Source: Rhynchopus sp. YZ270_cl-10
Lineage: Eukaryota > Euglenozoa > Diplonemea > Diplonemida > Diplonemidae
Assembly (NCBI GenBank): GCA_964035575.1
Contig: OZ037877.1
Location: forward strand, 620,001-684,000
DNA length: 64,000 nucleotides
Direction of reading: 5' to 3'
Every line of letters starts with the position of its first letter. Positions within the stretch are counted from its first letter, which is position 1. Below are positions 41,201-49,586 of the stretch, in pieces. Position numbers and translations under genes: made by a program. The notes beneath the pieces were generated by a model that saw only the letters and a program-made list of their open reading frames with translations, was not told where the DNA came from and did no database searches.

Positions 41201-42348
41201 GCGATACGAAACTGACCTGGTTACGGTCGGCGAAGGACACAGTGGAACAGACGAAGATGTACCGCCACGACCAACCAGCGATGTCCCAGACACACTACCC
41301 GGTGGCACCCTGGCGCTGGAAGGAGGTCCTCCCCAAGGTCGACATCCGGCCCTACGTGGCTGGCTTCAAGAAGGGCACGCAGACGGACGCAGAGGCGAGA
41401 AGCTTGACAGAGCAGACCATCGCAGAGCTGCCACCAGCGGACCTTCACGTCTACACAGACGGGTCGGTGGAAGGCGGACGAGGCCACGGGGGTGCAGGCA
41501 TTGTGGTCTACCCGGGAGACAGCGACAAAGAAATAGCGACAGCCAACGTCGGAGCAGGGCGGATGAGCATATCGTACACCGCCGAGCTGGTGGCCATCAG
41601 AGAGGCACTTCCGATGGTGGAGGAACTGCACCGCACAGACCACAAACACAACACGGTGGTAATCCTCACAGACAGCCAGTCAGCACTACGTGCGTTGGAG
41701 ACAGGTCCGGTGAAGGCTACGGGACTTCTCTGCGACGTGTGGTCGGCACTACACCGGGCTACAACCAAGGTGCGGGTGATCATGCAGTACATCCCGTCAC
41801 ATGTGGGGGTGAGTGGAAATGAGGAAGCGGACCACGAAGCCAAGTTAGGTACGGCCACGTACCAAGCAGAACGGGCATCACAAAAAGGCCGCCTACAAGA
41901 GGAACCACTCACGCTCCTCGCGTGCAAAGCGGCGATACGCGCAGTCTGCTCCAGCTACACACCCCAACCGGCGAGCGAACTCTACAGCACGATCACGGCG
42001 GACACCCCGAAGGGAGTGTCGCGACCCAAGCTGAGCACACCGGAGCTCACGCGGCGGGGAGCAGTGCAGATGAGACTGCTGCGGACAGAGCGCCACCCTG
42101 CGCTGTTCGACTACATGGGCAGCAACGACGTGGCACGCTGCAACAACTGCACGGCAAAAGCAAAGGCGACACTGAAACACATGTTCAAAGTGTGTTCAGC
42201 CACCAAGGCACTAAGGACAGACCTACTGCCAAACAAGTCGCTCAAGTTCTTACTGCTAGAGCAACCCCAGTTGTGCCTGAAGTACATCAGCGCGGCAAAA
42301 CTGACAGAGGCCAGCCTGCCTGAACTCGTGCGGAGCAACACCTACTGA
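38287..42348 (+). CDS. LINE ORF2 polyprotein: endonuclease, reverse transcriptase, RNase H
   Basis: A 1353-residue protein for target-primed reverse transcription. A hydrophobic N-terminus (LDSVLLLLLPFLLPYKWK) is followed by a Glu/Pro segment with GIEPEPGP, which resembles a degenerate 2A-like motif. APE endonuclease, about residues 75-300: MSWNAGGL, LQEL, GDINAHH, NSDHLPIEF. Reverse transcriptase, about 500-800: SYRPIALTS, DLDKAYDKV, GVPQGTVLSPLLFNL, and catalytic FADDL at about 753. RNase H, about 1050-1185: VYTDGSVEGG, YTAELVAI, LTDSQSAL, IPSHVGVSGNEEAD. A C-terminal CNNC...H...C knuckle lies at about 1284-1302. All catalytic residues are present. The frame is open upstream to 38257, but the first ATG is 38287; a later ATG lies near 38362. 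Confidence 0.95.
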   Translation: MLDSVLLLLLPFLLPYKWKTHAHPRMTHQHHSGRPNTDPTLDKTSSTIKSNQLLEDGIEPEPGPEPEPEQGPKPRTLRCMSWNAGGLTGPKKGELKQVLEKEKYDVVHLQELMAAQTGKLNFDGYRTFLRVRTVARKKDISETHGGGIATLVKKNLRATEQPFEAWETTERLDVIVEGVLFTNVYRPSGVGLQKGDQREDDFATQDLPTGEGCVIAGDINAHHQAWSQAKIPNQTGTDLHDWALGNNMRCWNKKEATRIQRGTKTSPDVVFADRDWADPNWQTRETLNSDHLPIEFEVQANAQTPPTHPEVKLKKELWNWKKANWAGFTKEMERSSPDAMKWGSISTAAAKWAGMVKNIARRHIPRGKARKKKRRWCNGAVKKAQKQRDRELRRQQKEETLTVADGDALTELRRQTANAIRKAKREVWEDKCTKAVATSGAFRLLRELDGRADKAQSYPIKVKKEGQQEKQQLSTNKEKADALGEHYCSVSDGTGLPDAEQQTTAGSQGAEAPLTLEELDAALNVLEAGKSPGADGIHNEMLMHLGPAAKKGLLHVMNLSWKQGQLPKEWKKAILFPIHKQGKPEEDLESYRPIALTSTVSKVMEHVLANRLLQLMEDPNEATQNLHPKQTGFRRFRSAVDNLAYITQLAKDSAAKKEVPIILTLDLDKAYDKVKRGKILERLHQHQVPERYIRWLTDYLKHRTARTTVEGTRSEEYVMREGVPQGTVLSPLLFNLVMTEVAEILEGTTAHFCIFADDLAIMCTERTLEEATAAIQKVLTLLEEHLPKLGFTISRRKTFVMPVTEKGDRADIRKAKCEVQYADGAVVNRAQTVRYLGVELDDALTMQPQLAAVKTKFLKKLSLIQLMAGRDWGCDAHMLRQVYMTYVLPTITYALAVWGPALNEAGLETLEVLHRRGARVITGCNYYTKAEDLLWEAHLRKIREHVEFDAAALYERARRQLETPAECAMHSSDTKLTWLRSAKDTVEQTKMYRHDQPAMSQTHYPVAPWRWKEVLPKVDIRPYVAGFKKGTQTDAEARSLTEQTIAELPPADLHVYTDGSVEGGRGHGGAGIVVYPGDSDKEIATANVGAGRMSISYTAELVAIREALPMVEELHRTDHKHNTVVILTDSQSALRALETGPVKATGLLCDVWSALHRATTKVRVIMQYIPSHVGVSGNEEADHEAKLGTATYQAERASQKGRLQEEPLTLLACKAAIRAVCSSYTPQPASELYSTITADTPKGVSRPKLSTPELTRRGAVQMRLLRTERHPALFDYMGSNDVARCNNCTAKAKATLKHMFKVCSATKALRTDLLPNKSLKFLLLEQPQLCLKYISAAKLTEASLPELVRSNTY

Positions 42349-42647
42349 GGAGACGCCGGCCAAAACTTGAAACAATAAAGACAAGGAAAAAAAAAAAAAA
42401 CCACGAACAAAAAGCAAGCCCAGGATGTACCTGCGGCACCACGACCAGCGCAACTGACGGTTGCGAAGACAATACATGTGCGGAACGCCGTCTTCTACGA
42501 AGACGTGTGTTACACTTTCAAACATACTTTTTACTTTTCAAAAAAAAAAAAACAACAAAAAAACAGAAAAAAAACAAAAAAAAAAAAAAAAAAAAAAAGC
42601 AAAAAAAAAAAAACAAAAAAAAACAAATCATTGATTTTCCTTTTAAT

Positions 42648-42692
42648 TTATAAAGTGCCCAGGCCCCGGGGCTTGGGTGCACTTTATAAATT
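42648..42692. repeat. Perfect hairpin just after the LINE tail
   Basis: AATTTATAAAGTGC(C)CA pairs with TGGGTGCACTTTATAAATT across a GGCCCCGGGGC centre. It may be a small foldback element or a cruciform-forming insertion target. Confidence 0.75.
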
Positions 42693-42699
42693 TTTTTTT

Positions 42700-43911
42700 T
42701 TTTTATCATATTTTTTTTTTCCTTTTGACTCCGTGGTTAACCTCGTGTGAGGTTGCGCGGAGTTCGCAGTCAGGCCAGGGAGCCACGTAACAAGGCTCGA
42801 CTGCCACATAGTGGGGGGAGATCTGTGCAGCCTGTATGTTCCCCCCGATTTTCGTGGTAAATGGGGAGGCGCTTCCGTTTAACGGCAACCCACAAGAGTA
42901 GAACAACAACCAAACTTTTGAGAAACAGACGCCAATGAGACCTAGAGTCTCTCTTCTTACTTGTGTGCTACAGACAAACATGACAACGCTAACCACGACT
43001 GCCACGGCAGAGCGGGGTCCCTAACGGTTCACTGGGGGGGATCCACATAGATAAAGAAAACAAAAAATACGAAAGCAAGGAAGAAAACCAGTAAAAAAAA
43101 AAAAAAAAATCTGTTGGCTTATAGAAGCTACCATACAAAGACAGTATTCACTATGTTTTTTTATACTCCCTCCTTTTGACCCCCTCCAAAAAAAAAAAAA
43201 AAAAAAACTTATTTTCTTTCAAACTTATGGTAAACGAGCCAGGGAAGGAGGTAACGCTTTCCCCTAATTTCTGTTTCTTTTTTTCTTCAAATAAAATAAT
43301 CACAGACCTGACAAAAAAAAAATTGAACCGGACGAATCAGAGAATCAAAAGGACATTGTGTGCGTTAGAGAAAGAGTAACTCTGATAGGTAACTAAAGGG
43401 AAAAAAAAAGGCTCTTTCGTTGATTGCTTATTAGGCTACACTTGTAGATATAAAATAAACGAAACGAATAGAGGCACACCTCCACAAAGAAACCTCTGTA
43501 AGATGAAATCTGCCTCTTGTGCACAACACATCACTGTTCGCCACTATCATACCTTAACAAATTTTGATTTTTTTTTTCGATACATATCTTTTTAGACTAC
43601 TATCACGGGATAGCAAGCCACAATTGTTTTGTTCACAGGATCCATCTGAGTCACCTTGACAAAAAGAAGAAAAAAAAATAAAAAAAAAGTTCCAGCACTG
43701 CTACGCACAATACTAGGATAGTAACTATCTATCACAGGAAAAAAAAGGGGGGAGTTTTTTTCAAGATGACCTAAGCGTACTACTTAGCCATCTACCTTAA
43801 ATCAAAGATGTGTTTAGAAGAAAAAGGAAAATATAAAAAAAAACTTGAACAATGAAGAAACCCATACGCCTCTCCGCCTGCACACACACACACATCCTCT
43901 TTAGTAAAGAA
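42700..43911. other. Intergenic region without a supported gene
   Basis: Contains a segment (42720-43030) sharing AACGGCAACCCACAAGAGTA with about 60045, GCCTC-loop hairpins at about 43497 and 43758, and a GTAACTCTGATAGGTAA repeat at 43376 also found at 29525. No gene is seen. Confidence 0.5.
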
Positions 43912-44816
43912 CAGGGGAGTTTAAAATATCGGTTTACCGGTTTCAAAAACCGAAAAATTCGGTTTGGGGATTTTGAAAAAAAAAAAAAAAAAAGCTATGG
44001 AAAATCTGGATTTTTGAAAAAAAAATTTTTCCTCGTAACAGGGTTTCTGTCCAGAAAAATCCTGTTTTTGCAGATAATGTGACCCCACCATTTGACGGAC
44101 GGAGCTCGGAGAAGCCAAACATGAGTGAGAGAGGAAGGGGAAGTGAGGCCCTGGATAACCCCATCCCTCAAAAATTCCTTAACAATCTGTGTTGAGGTTT
44201 TTAAGGTTGCTTTTGCTACGCACCCTGTACCTACACCCCCATACGGGGTCCACCAAAAATAGACATTTCACGCAGAGGCACCAAAGTGTTTAGAAACGTG
44301 CGTTCCTTAAGGCAAAACGGGCGTTTTTCACCGAAAACCACGAGTTTCAGCCCAAAACCCGGTTTTTTGGGCCCAGACCCGTGTATGTGGCGCCGGAAAG
44401 CACTTGCGGGGTACCGAAGGTGGGCTGCGGTTTGTAACCACTCGTTGCGTTGCTTGGGTTCCGTTCGATGCATTCAGATCGGTTGCGTTGTGTTGGATGC
44501 GTTCGTTGCGTTCTGTTCGTGGGTGCCTGTTCGTTTCGGTTCAGATCTTTGCGTACATCAACCACCATCAAGAGGGAGCGTTAATGATCAGCAAAACTAA
44601 ATTCTTGCTATTTACAACCCGCCTCAAAAATTCACTTTTTGTAAGAAAATTTTTTAAAAAGGAACAGAAATCGAAAAAAGTTGTTAAGGGATGAAGGGTG
44701 GGGGGTGAGGCCCGTGGGGGGGCGAGAAAGCTCGGAATTCGCTTTTTTTTGCCCAAACCGATTTTTTACCTCAAACCGATTTTTTTGAAAAAAATCCAAA
44801 CTTTTAAACTCCCCTG
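43912..44816. mobile_element. hAT-like MITE with perfect 8-bp target-site duplication
   Basis: The ends are CAGGGGAGTTTAAAA and TTTTAAACTCCCCTG, flanked by GTAAAGAA at 43904-43911 and 44817-44824. Non-homopolymeric flanks make this the clearest duplication in the window. No transposase is encoded. The interior carries GTGACCCCACCATTTGACGG, also found in the elements at 46258-49044. Confidence 0.85.
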
Positions 44817-44824
44817 GTAAAGAA

Positions 44825-46257
44825 TCGGACAACAAAAAAAAAAAGACTGAACATACAATATCAATATCACGTCACAAAAAAAAAAAAAAAGTAAAGAGCG
44901 TTTTCGCACGCACTACCCGAAGAGCCTTTTGCATTATTCTGAAAGGACATCGCAAAAAATGGGGGGAGAAAAAAAAGGGGTAAAAAAATTTTTTGTAAGT
45001 TTTGGTAAAACGCAGTTGACTCTCTGGAGTCACCATTTTAACAAAGAAGGTCTGGATTCTTATGTACCCCCCCCGAGACTTCGTTCGGTAACGGGATTCA
45101 ACCAGACTTCTTTCCCCTCCCTCCTCCCCTTGGTGGTAGCTGTATTGTGATAACTGCCCATCATAATCCATACTTCTCACATACAGCTGTATCGTGATGT
45201 ACATTGTGTACTTATGATGGGTAGTTATCACAAAACAGTCATCACTACCTGCCCCTCCCCCTCCCCGTCTATAGAGCCCACGCTTGCACACACAGGCGTG
45301 TCGCAGAAAGTCGTGATCATGCCTTCCGACCGCTCATGAGACTGCTCATGCCACGGTTTTGTAAGGGTGGTGCAGGCATTGGTATTTGCGCGCCTTCGCG
45401 AGGTGGCTGTGGAGTGGGGGTAAAAGGTGTTTGAAATCAGAATGGGGGTTTTTTAATGGTTTTTTGCTTTGTTCTTCTTCCACCTGATTTTTACCGCGTA
45501 TAGTCGCGTAAAGGCCCGTATAGGCCAAACCCCACCCATTTTCCCCAGCCTTTACGCGCCTTCTTATGGTGATTGGGAGAAGAACACCCCTGCACCGGAT
45601 AGGACCATTTTGTAGAGTAAAAAGACACAGAGTCTTGCCACTTCTTTGAAAAGGCCCCTAAAGGCTGTGGTACGATTATAGCCCTTTCTCTAAATGGTGC
45701 TGTACAATATGAACAAAGAAAGCCGAAAGGGGTGGGGTGGGGGGGATATGGTAGCTCATCTCCTCAGGGGTGTCTACACTAAAAAATCTTAATGTACACA
45801 CTCTGTTGATTCTAAAAACGGGGGGTGGGAAAAAATCGCGAATAGAAAAAATGGGGGAGATATTGAAAAGTTGGAACGCTTCCTCACACAGATCACACAG
45901 ATATGTCACAAGTGGCATGTCCCCGAAAACACAAACCAACGAAATATGAATACATATTTTGAAGAAAAAAAGGGGGGAAATGGTATGTGCACATCACAAA
46001 AATCCTTATTGGGCGTCATACCACTGCGAACTCATTCTGTGGGAGGCCAGGCAGAGGGGGCTTTGCAAATGGTGCGCTTGCACCGTCACGTGCCGAAGGT
46101 GCCATGGTCTGGTGCATCTCGCGTGAGGAGGTGGGGCCAGGTCCTGCGTTGTGCAGGTGGTCGCCTCCACCTACGCCATTGCCAGGGACGAAGCTGGAGA
46201 GTGGGCGGTGGCCTTGGTCCGGCTGTGGTGTGGTGATGATGAACATTGAATGAATTT
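44825..46257. other. Intergenic region with two foldback fragments and a GC-rich island
   Basis: A foldback occupies about 45145-45240 (TGTATTGTGATAACTGCCCA against a complementary arm). A one-armed relative of 8425-8611 lies at about 45480-45560. A GC-rich stretch at 46010-46246 has a 76-codon minus-strand frame beginning MFIITTPQPDQGHRPL. It could be an exon, but I see no homology or splice partner. Confidence 0.45.
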
Positions 46258-47099
46258 GGTGTGACCTATACAGGGGTAGTGGTATACCTTAGAAGGACCT
46301 TAGAAGGACCTTTTTTACACCTTTTTTTTTTGGGGGTGCTAAAATTATTTTGTGTACTTTTTTTTTAGTGGTTTTTTGTGGCCAGAAATTTTCCCCAGAA
46401 ATTTTTACCCACAAAAAATCAAAAAAAAATTTTTTTTTGATTTCGGTGCACCGGAGCCTGTGCGTACTGTGATGGGGTCACTTTGCGCTCAGAAATGAGT
46501 ATTTTTGACCTAAAATGCATGTGTCAGTTTTTACAGGCCATTTTCAAGTTTTGTGTGCAAAATATGGTCAGTACTTGACTTCTGAAGGAAAAGTACAAAA
46601 TGAACGTGGGGCAGTTTGCGTAGATGCGAATTTCACACCCCACCATTTGACGGGCGGAGCTCGTAGAACCCAACGAAGAGTGAGAAAAAAGGATACGCCG
46701 AAACAATAAAAGTAGCGTACCGTGCGCCTGCGGCGCAAGCTAGTATCCCACCTTCCCATGACATAGTGTCGCAGGCTACTGCCGTCTTGGAACCCTCCAT
46801 CGGCCCCTTGCCTTGGTACTGGGTACTGGGTACTGGGTACTGGGTACTGGGTACTGGGTACTGGGTACTGGGTACTGGGTACTGGGTACTGGGTACTGGG
46901 TACTGGGTACTGGGTACTGGGTACTGGGTACTGGGTACTGGGTACCCAGTTTTTTGATCGAAAACAAGGCCACTCCACCACAGGGAAAGCTCGGGAAAAA
47001 GTCACATTTTCCTTAAGGAAATGCCCTAAGGAAAACCACTATACCTTAGAAGGACCTTAGAAGGACCTTTTTTACACCTTTTTTTTAGAAAATCACACC
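46258..47099. mobile_element. Inverted pair of array-bearing MITEs, left copy
   Basis: Ends GGTGTGACCTATAC... and ...AAAATCACACC. The copy is flanked by ATGAATTT on the left and ATGAATT on the right. The interior holds ACCTTAGAAGGACC units, the module GTACCGTGCGCCTGCGGCGC (46717-46736), and about 18 copies of a TACCCAG-type heptamer (46816-46945). It is nearly identical, in reverse, to 47107-49044 apart from array length. Confidence 0.85.
46816..46945. repeat. GGGTACT heptamer array, about 18 copies (left copy)
   Basis: Pure tandem array within the left element; shorter counterpart of 47272-48500. Confidence 0.97.
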
Positions 47100-47106
47100 A
47101 TGAATT

Positions 47107-49044
47107 GGTGTGATTTTTCTAAAAAAAAGGTGTAAAAAAGGTCCTTCTAAGGTCCTTCTCAGGTATGGTGGTTTTCCTTAGGGCATTTCCTTAAGGAAAA
47201 CGTGACTTTTTCCCGAGCTTTCCCTGTGGTGGAGTGGCCTTGTTTTCGATCAAAAAACTGTGTACCCAGGTACCCAGTACCCAGTACCCAGTACCCAGTA
47301 CCCAGTACCCAGTACCCAGTACCCAGTACCCAGTACCCAGTACCCAGTACCCAGTACCCAGTACCCAGTACCCAGTACCCAGTACCCAGTACCCAGTACC
47401 CAGTACCCAGTACCCAGTACCCAGTACCCAGTACCCAGTACCCAGTACCCAGTACCCAGTACCCAGTACCCAGTACCCAGTACCCAGTACCCAGTACCCA
47501 GTACCCAGTACCCAGTACCCAGTACCCAGTACCCAGTACCCAGTACCCAGTACCCAGTACCCAGTACCCAGTACCCAGTACCCAGTACCCAGTACCCAGT
47601 ACCCAGTACCCAGTACCCAGTACCCAGTACCCAGTACCCAGTACCCAGTACCCAGTACCCAGTACCCAGTACCCAGTACCCAGTACCCAGTACCCAGTAC
47701 CCAGTACCCAGTACCCAGTACCCAGTACCCAGTACCCAGTACCCAGTACCCAGTACCCAGTACCCAGTACCCAGTACCCAGTACCCAGTACCCAGTACCC
47801 AGTACCCAGTACCCAGTACCCAGTACCCAGTACCCAGTACCCAGTACCCAGTACCCAGTACCCAGTACCCAGTACCCAGTACCCAGTACCCAGTACCCAG
47901 TACCCAGTACCCAGTACCCAGTACCCAGTACCCAGTACCCAGTACCCAGTACCCAGTACCCAGTACCCAGTACCCAGTACCCAGTACCCAGTACCCAGTA
48001 CCCAGTACCCAGTACCCAGTACCCAGTACCCAGTACCCAGTACCCAGTACCCAGTACCCAGTACCCAGTACCCAGTACCCAGTACCCAGTACCCAGTACC
48101 CAGTACCCAGTACCCAGTACCCAGTACCCAGTACCCAGTACCCAGTACCCAGTACCCAGTACCCAGTACCCAGTACCCAGTACCCAGTACCCAGTACCCA
48201 GTACCCAGTACCCAGTACCCAGTACCCAGTACCCAGTACCCAGTACCCAGTACCCAGTACCCAGTACCCAGTACCCAGTACCCAGTACCCAGTACCCAGT
48301 ACCCAGTACCCAGTACCCAGTACCCAGTACCCAGTACCCAGTACCCAGTACCCAGTACCCAGTACCCAGTACCCAGTACCCAGTACCCAGTACCCAGTAC
48401 CCAGTACCCAGTACCCAGTACCCAGTACCCAGTACCCAGTACCCAGTACCCAGTACCCAGTACCCAGTACCCAGTACCCAGTACCCAGTACCCAGTACCA
48501 AGGCAAAGGGCCGATGGGTTCCGAGACGGCGGTAGCCTGCGACACTATGTCATGGCAAGGTGGGATACTAGCTTGCGCCGCAGGCGCACGGTACGCTACT
48601 TTTATTGTTTCGGCGTATCCTTTTTTCTCACTCTTCGTTGGGTTCTACGAGCTCCGCCCGTCAAATGGTGGAAATTTGCATCTACGCAAACTGCCCCACG
48701 TTCCTTTTGTACTTTTCCTTCAGAAGTCAAGTACTGACCATATTTTGCACACAGAACCTGAAAATGGCCTGTAAAAACTGACACATGCATTTTAGGTCAA
48801 AAATACTCATTTCTGAGCGCAAAGTGACCCCATCACAGCACGCACAGTCTCCGGTGCACCGAAATCAAAAAAAAAAATTTTTGATTTTTTGTGGGTAAAA
48901 ATTTCTGGGGAAAATTTCTGGCCACAAAAAACCACCAAAAAGATGTACACAAAATAATTTTAGCACCCCCCAAAAAAAAAGGTGTAAAAAAGGTCCTTCT
49001 AAGGTCCTTCTAAGGTATACCACTACCCTTGTATAGGTCACACC
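47107..49044. mobile_element. Inverted pair of array-bearing MITEs, right copy
   Basis: Reverse-oriented partner of 46258-47099, joined to it through ATGAATT (47100-47106) and followed by ATGAATA (49045-49051). Non-array arms match closely over about 0.7 kb. The heptamer array has grown to about 175 copies. The three ATGAAT(T/A) flanks fit two insertions of one element at the same target. Confidence 0.85.
47272..48500. repeat. TACCCAG heptamer array, about 175 copies (right copy)
   Basis: More than 1.2 kb of almost pure heptamer. The long frames through it on both strands (VPSTQYP and YWVLGTG repeats) follow from a 21-nt period without stops and are not genes. Confidence 0.97.
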
Positions 49045-49166
49045 ATGAATACAAAAAAAATCATTTTAGAATAGAGAAAAGGTGTGTCTACACGTTGGCA
49101 GGTATTCAAAAAAAAAAAAACAAAGCAAAAATATGAGGGCATAGAGGGGATCGCAGGAGGGACGAG

Positions 49167-49490
49167 ATGCTCACGTTCCCCAACCAGAACCACGGTTCCT
49201 GGGACACGAACGCGAATTATCTTTGCAAGCACTTTCAAAGAAAGCACGACAGAACCAGTGATGTAAAAGGGACTGACATCTCCGTGATCAAGGCGCACGA
49301 CGGGAAGCGGAAGAACGTTGCGACGGAGAAAGTGGCAGCCAAGCGGGGAAGTCCCCCTGCCCAAGCTACAGGAGGTCTGACAGATAACGGTGTGGTGTCC
49401 ACCTCCTCTGTTGCCCAACCACCTCCGGCAACTTTGATAAGTAGAACATTGTTCAGACACGAGAACGAGCCTAAAAATATTAAGATATAA
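49167..49490 (+). CDS. Hypothetical 107-residue frame, doubtful
   Basis: A plus-strand frame starting MLTFPNQNHGSWDTNANYLC and ending ENEPKNIKI, in DNA richer in GC than its surroundings. I recognise no family. A preceding GATCGCAG could act as a splice acceptor, so this might be a 3' exon of an unseen gene. It is convergent with the kinesin gene. Codon use does not clearly favour this frame over the antisense one. Confidence 0.25.
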   Translation: MLTFPNQNHGSWDTNANYLCKHFQRKHDRTSDVKGTDISVIKAHDGKRKNVATEKVAAKRGSPPAQATGGLTDNGVVSTSSVAQPPPATLISRTLFRHENEPKNIKI

Positions 49491-49586
49491 TTTTCAATCG
49501 AAAGAGTTTTGAGCCTAAAAAAACGACTAAAAGAGACAACAATGACAAGAAAGGAACTCAATTACTATCACACGGCCTTGTCTTTT

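Larger units (their letters stand above)
36073..42640 (+). mobile_element. Apparently full-length two-ORF LINE with APE endonuclease, RT and RNase H
   Basis: The element starts near 36073 after a T run and carries ORF1 (36151-38253) and ORF2 (38287-42348). A roughly 200-bp 3' region with an AATAAAG signal (about 42373) follows, then an A-rich tail (42541-42630). Both frames are uninterrupted over 6 kb, so the copy looks young and possibly active. GC content and codon use are distinct from the AT-rich surroundings. EN + RT + RNase H resembles the I/R1/Tad-type groups. A clear target-site duplication is not visible because both ends abut homopolymers. Confidence 0.92.

Noticed and set aside
46816-48500. 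TACCCAG array as telomere or interstitial telomeric DNA
   Set aside because: The unit does not match any telomere repeat I know, and it lies inside two transposon copies with target duplications.
47191-48774. Frames of 430-510 codons on both strands
   Set aside because: They translate the TACCCAG array; the 21-nt period has no stops in several frames. No protein is implied.
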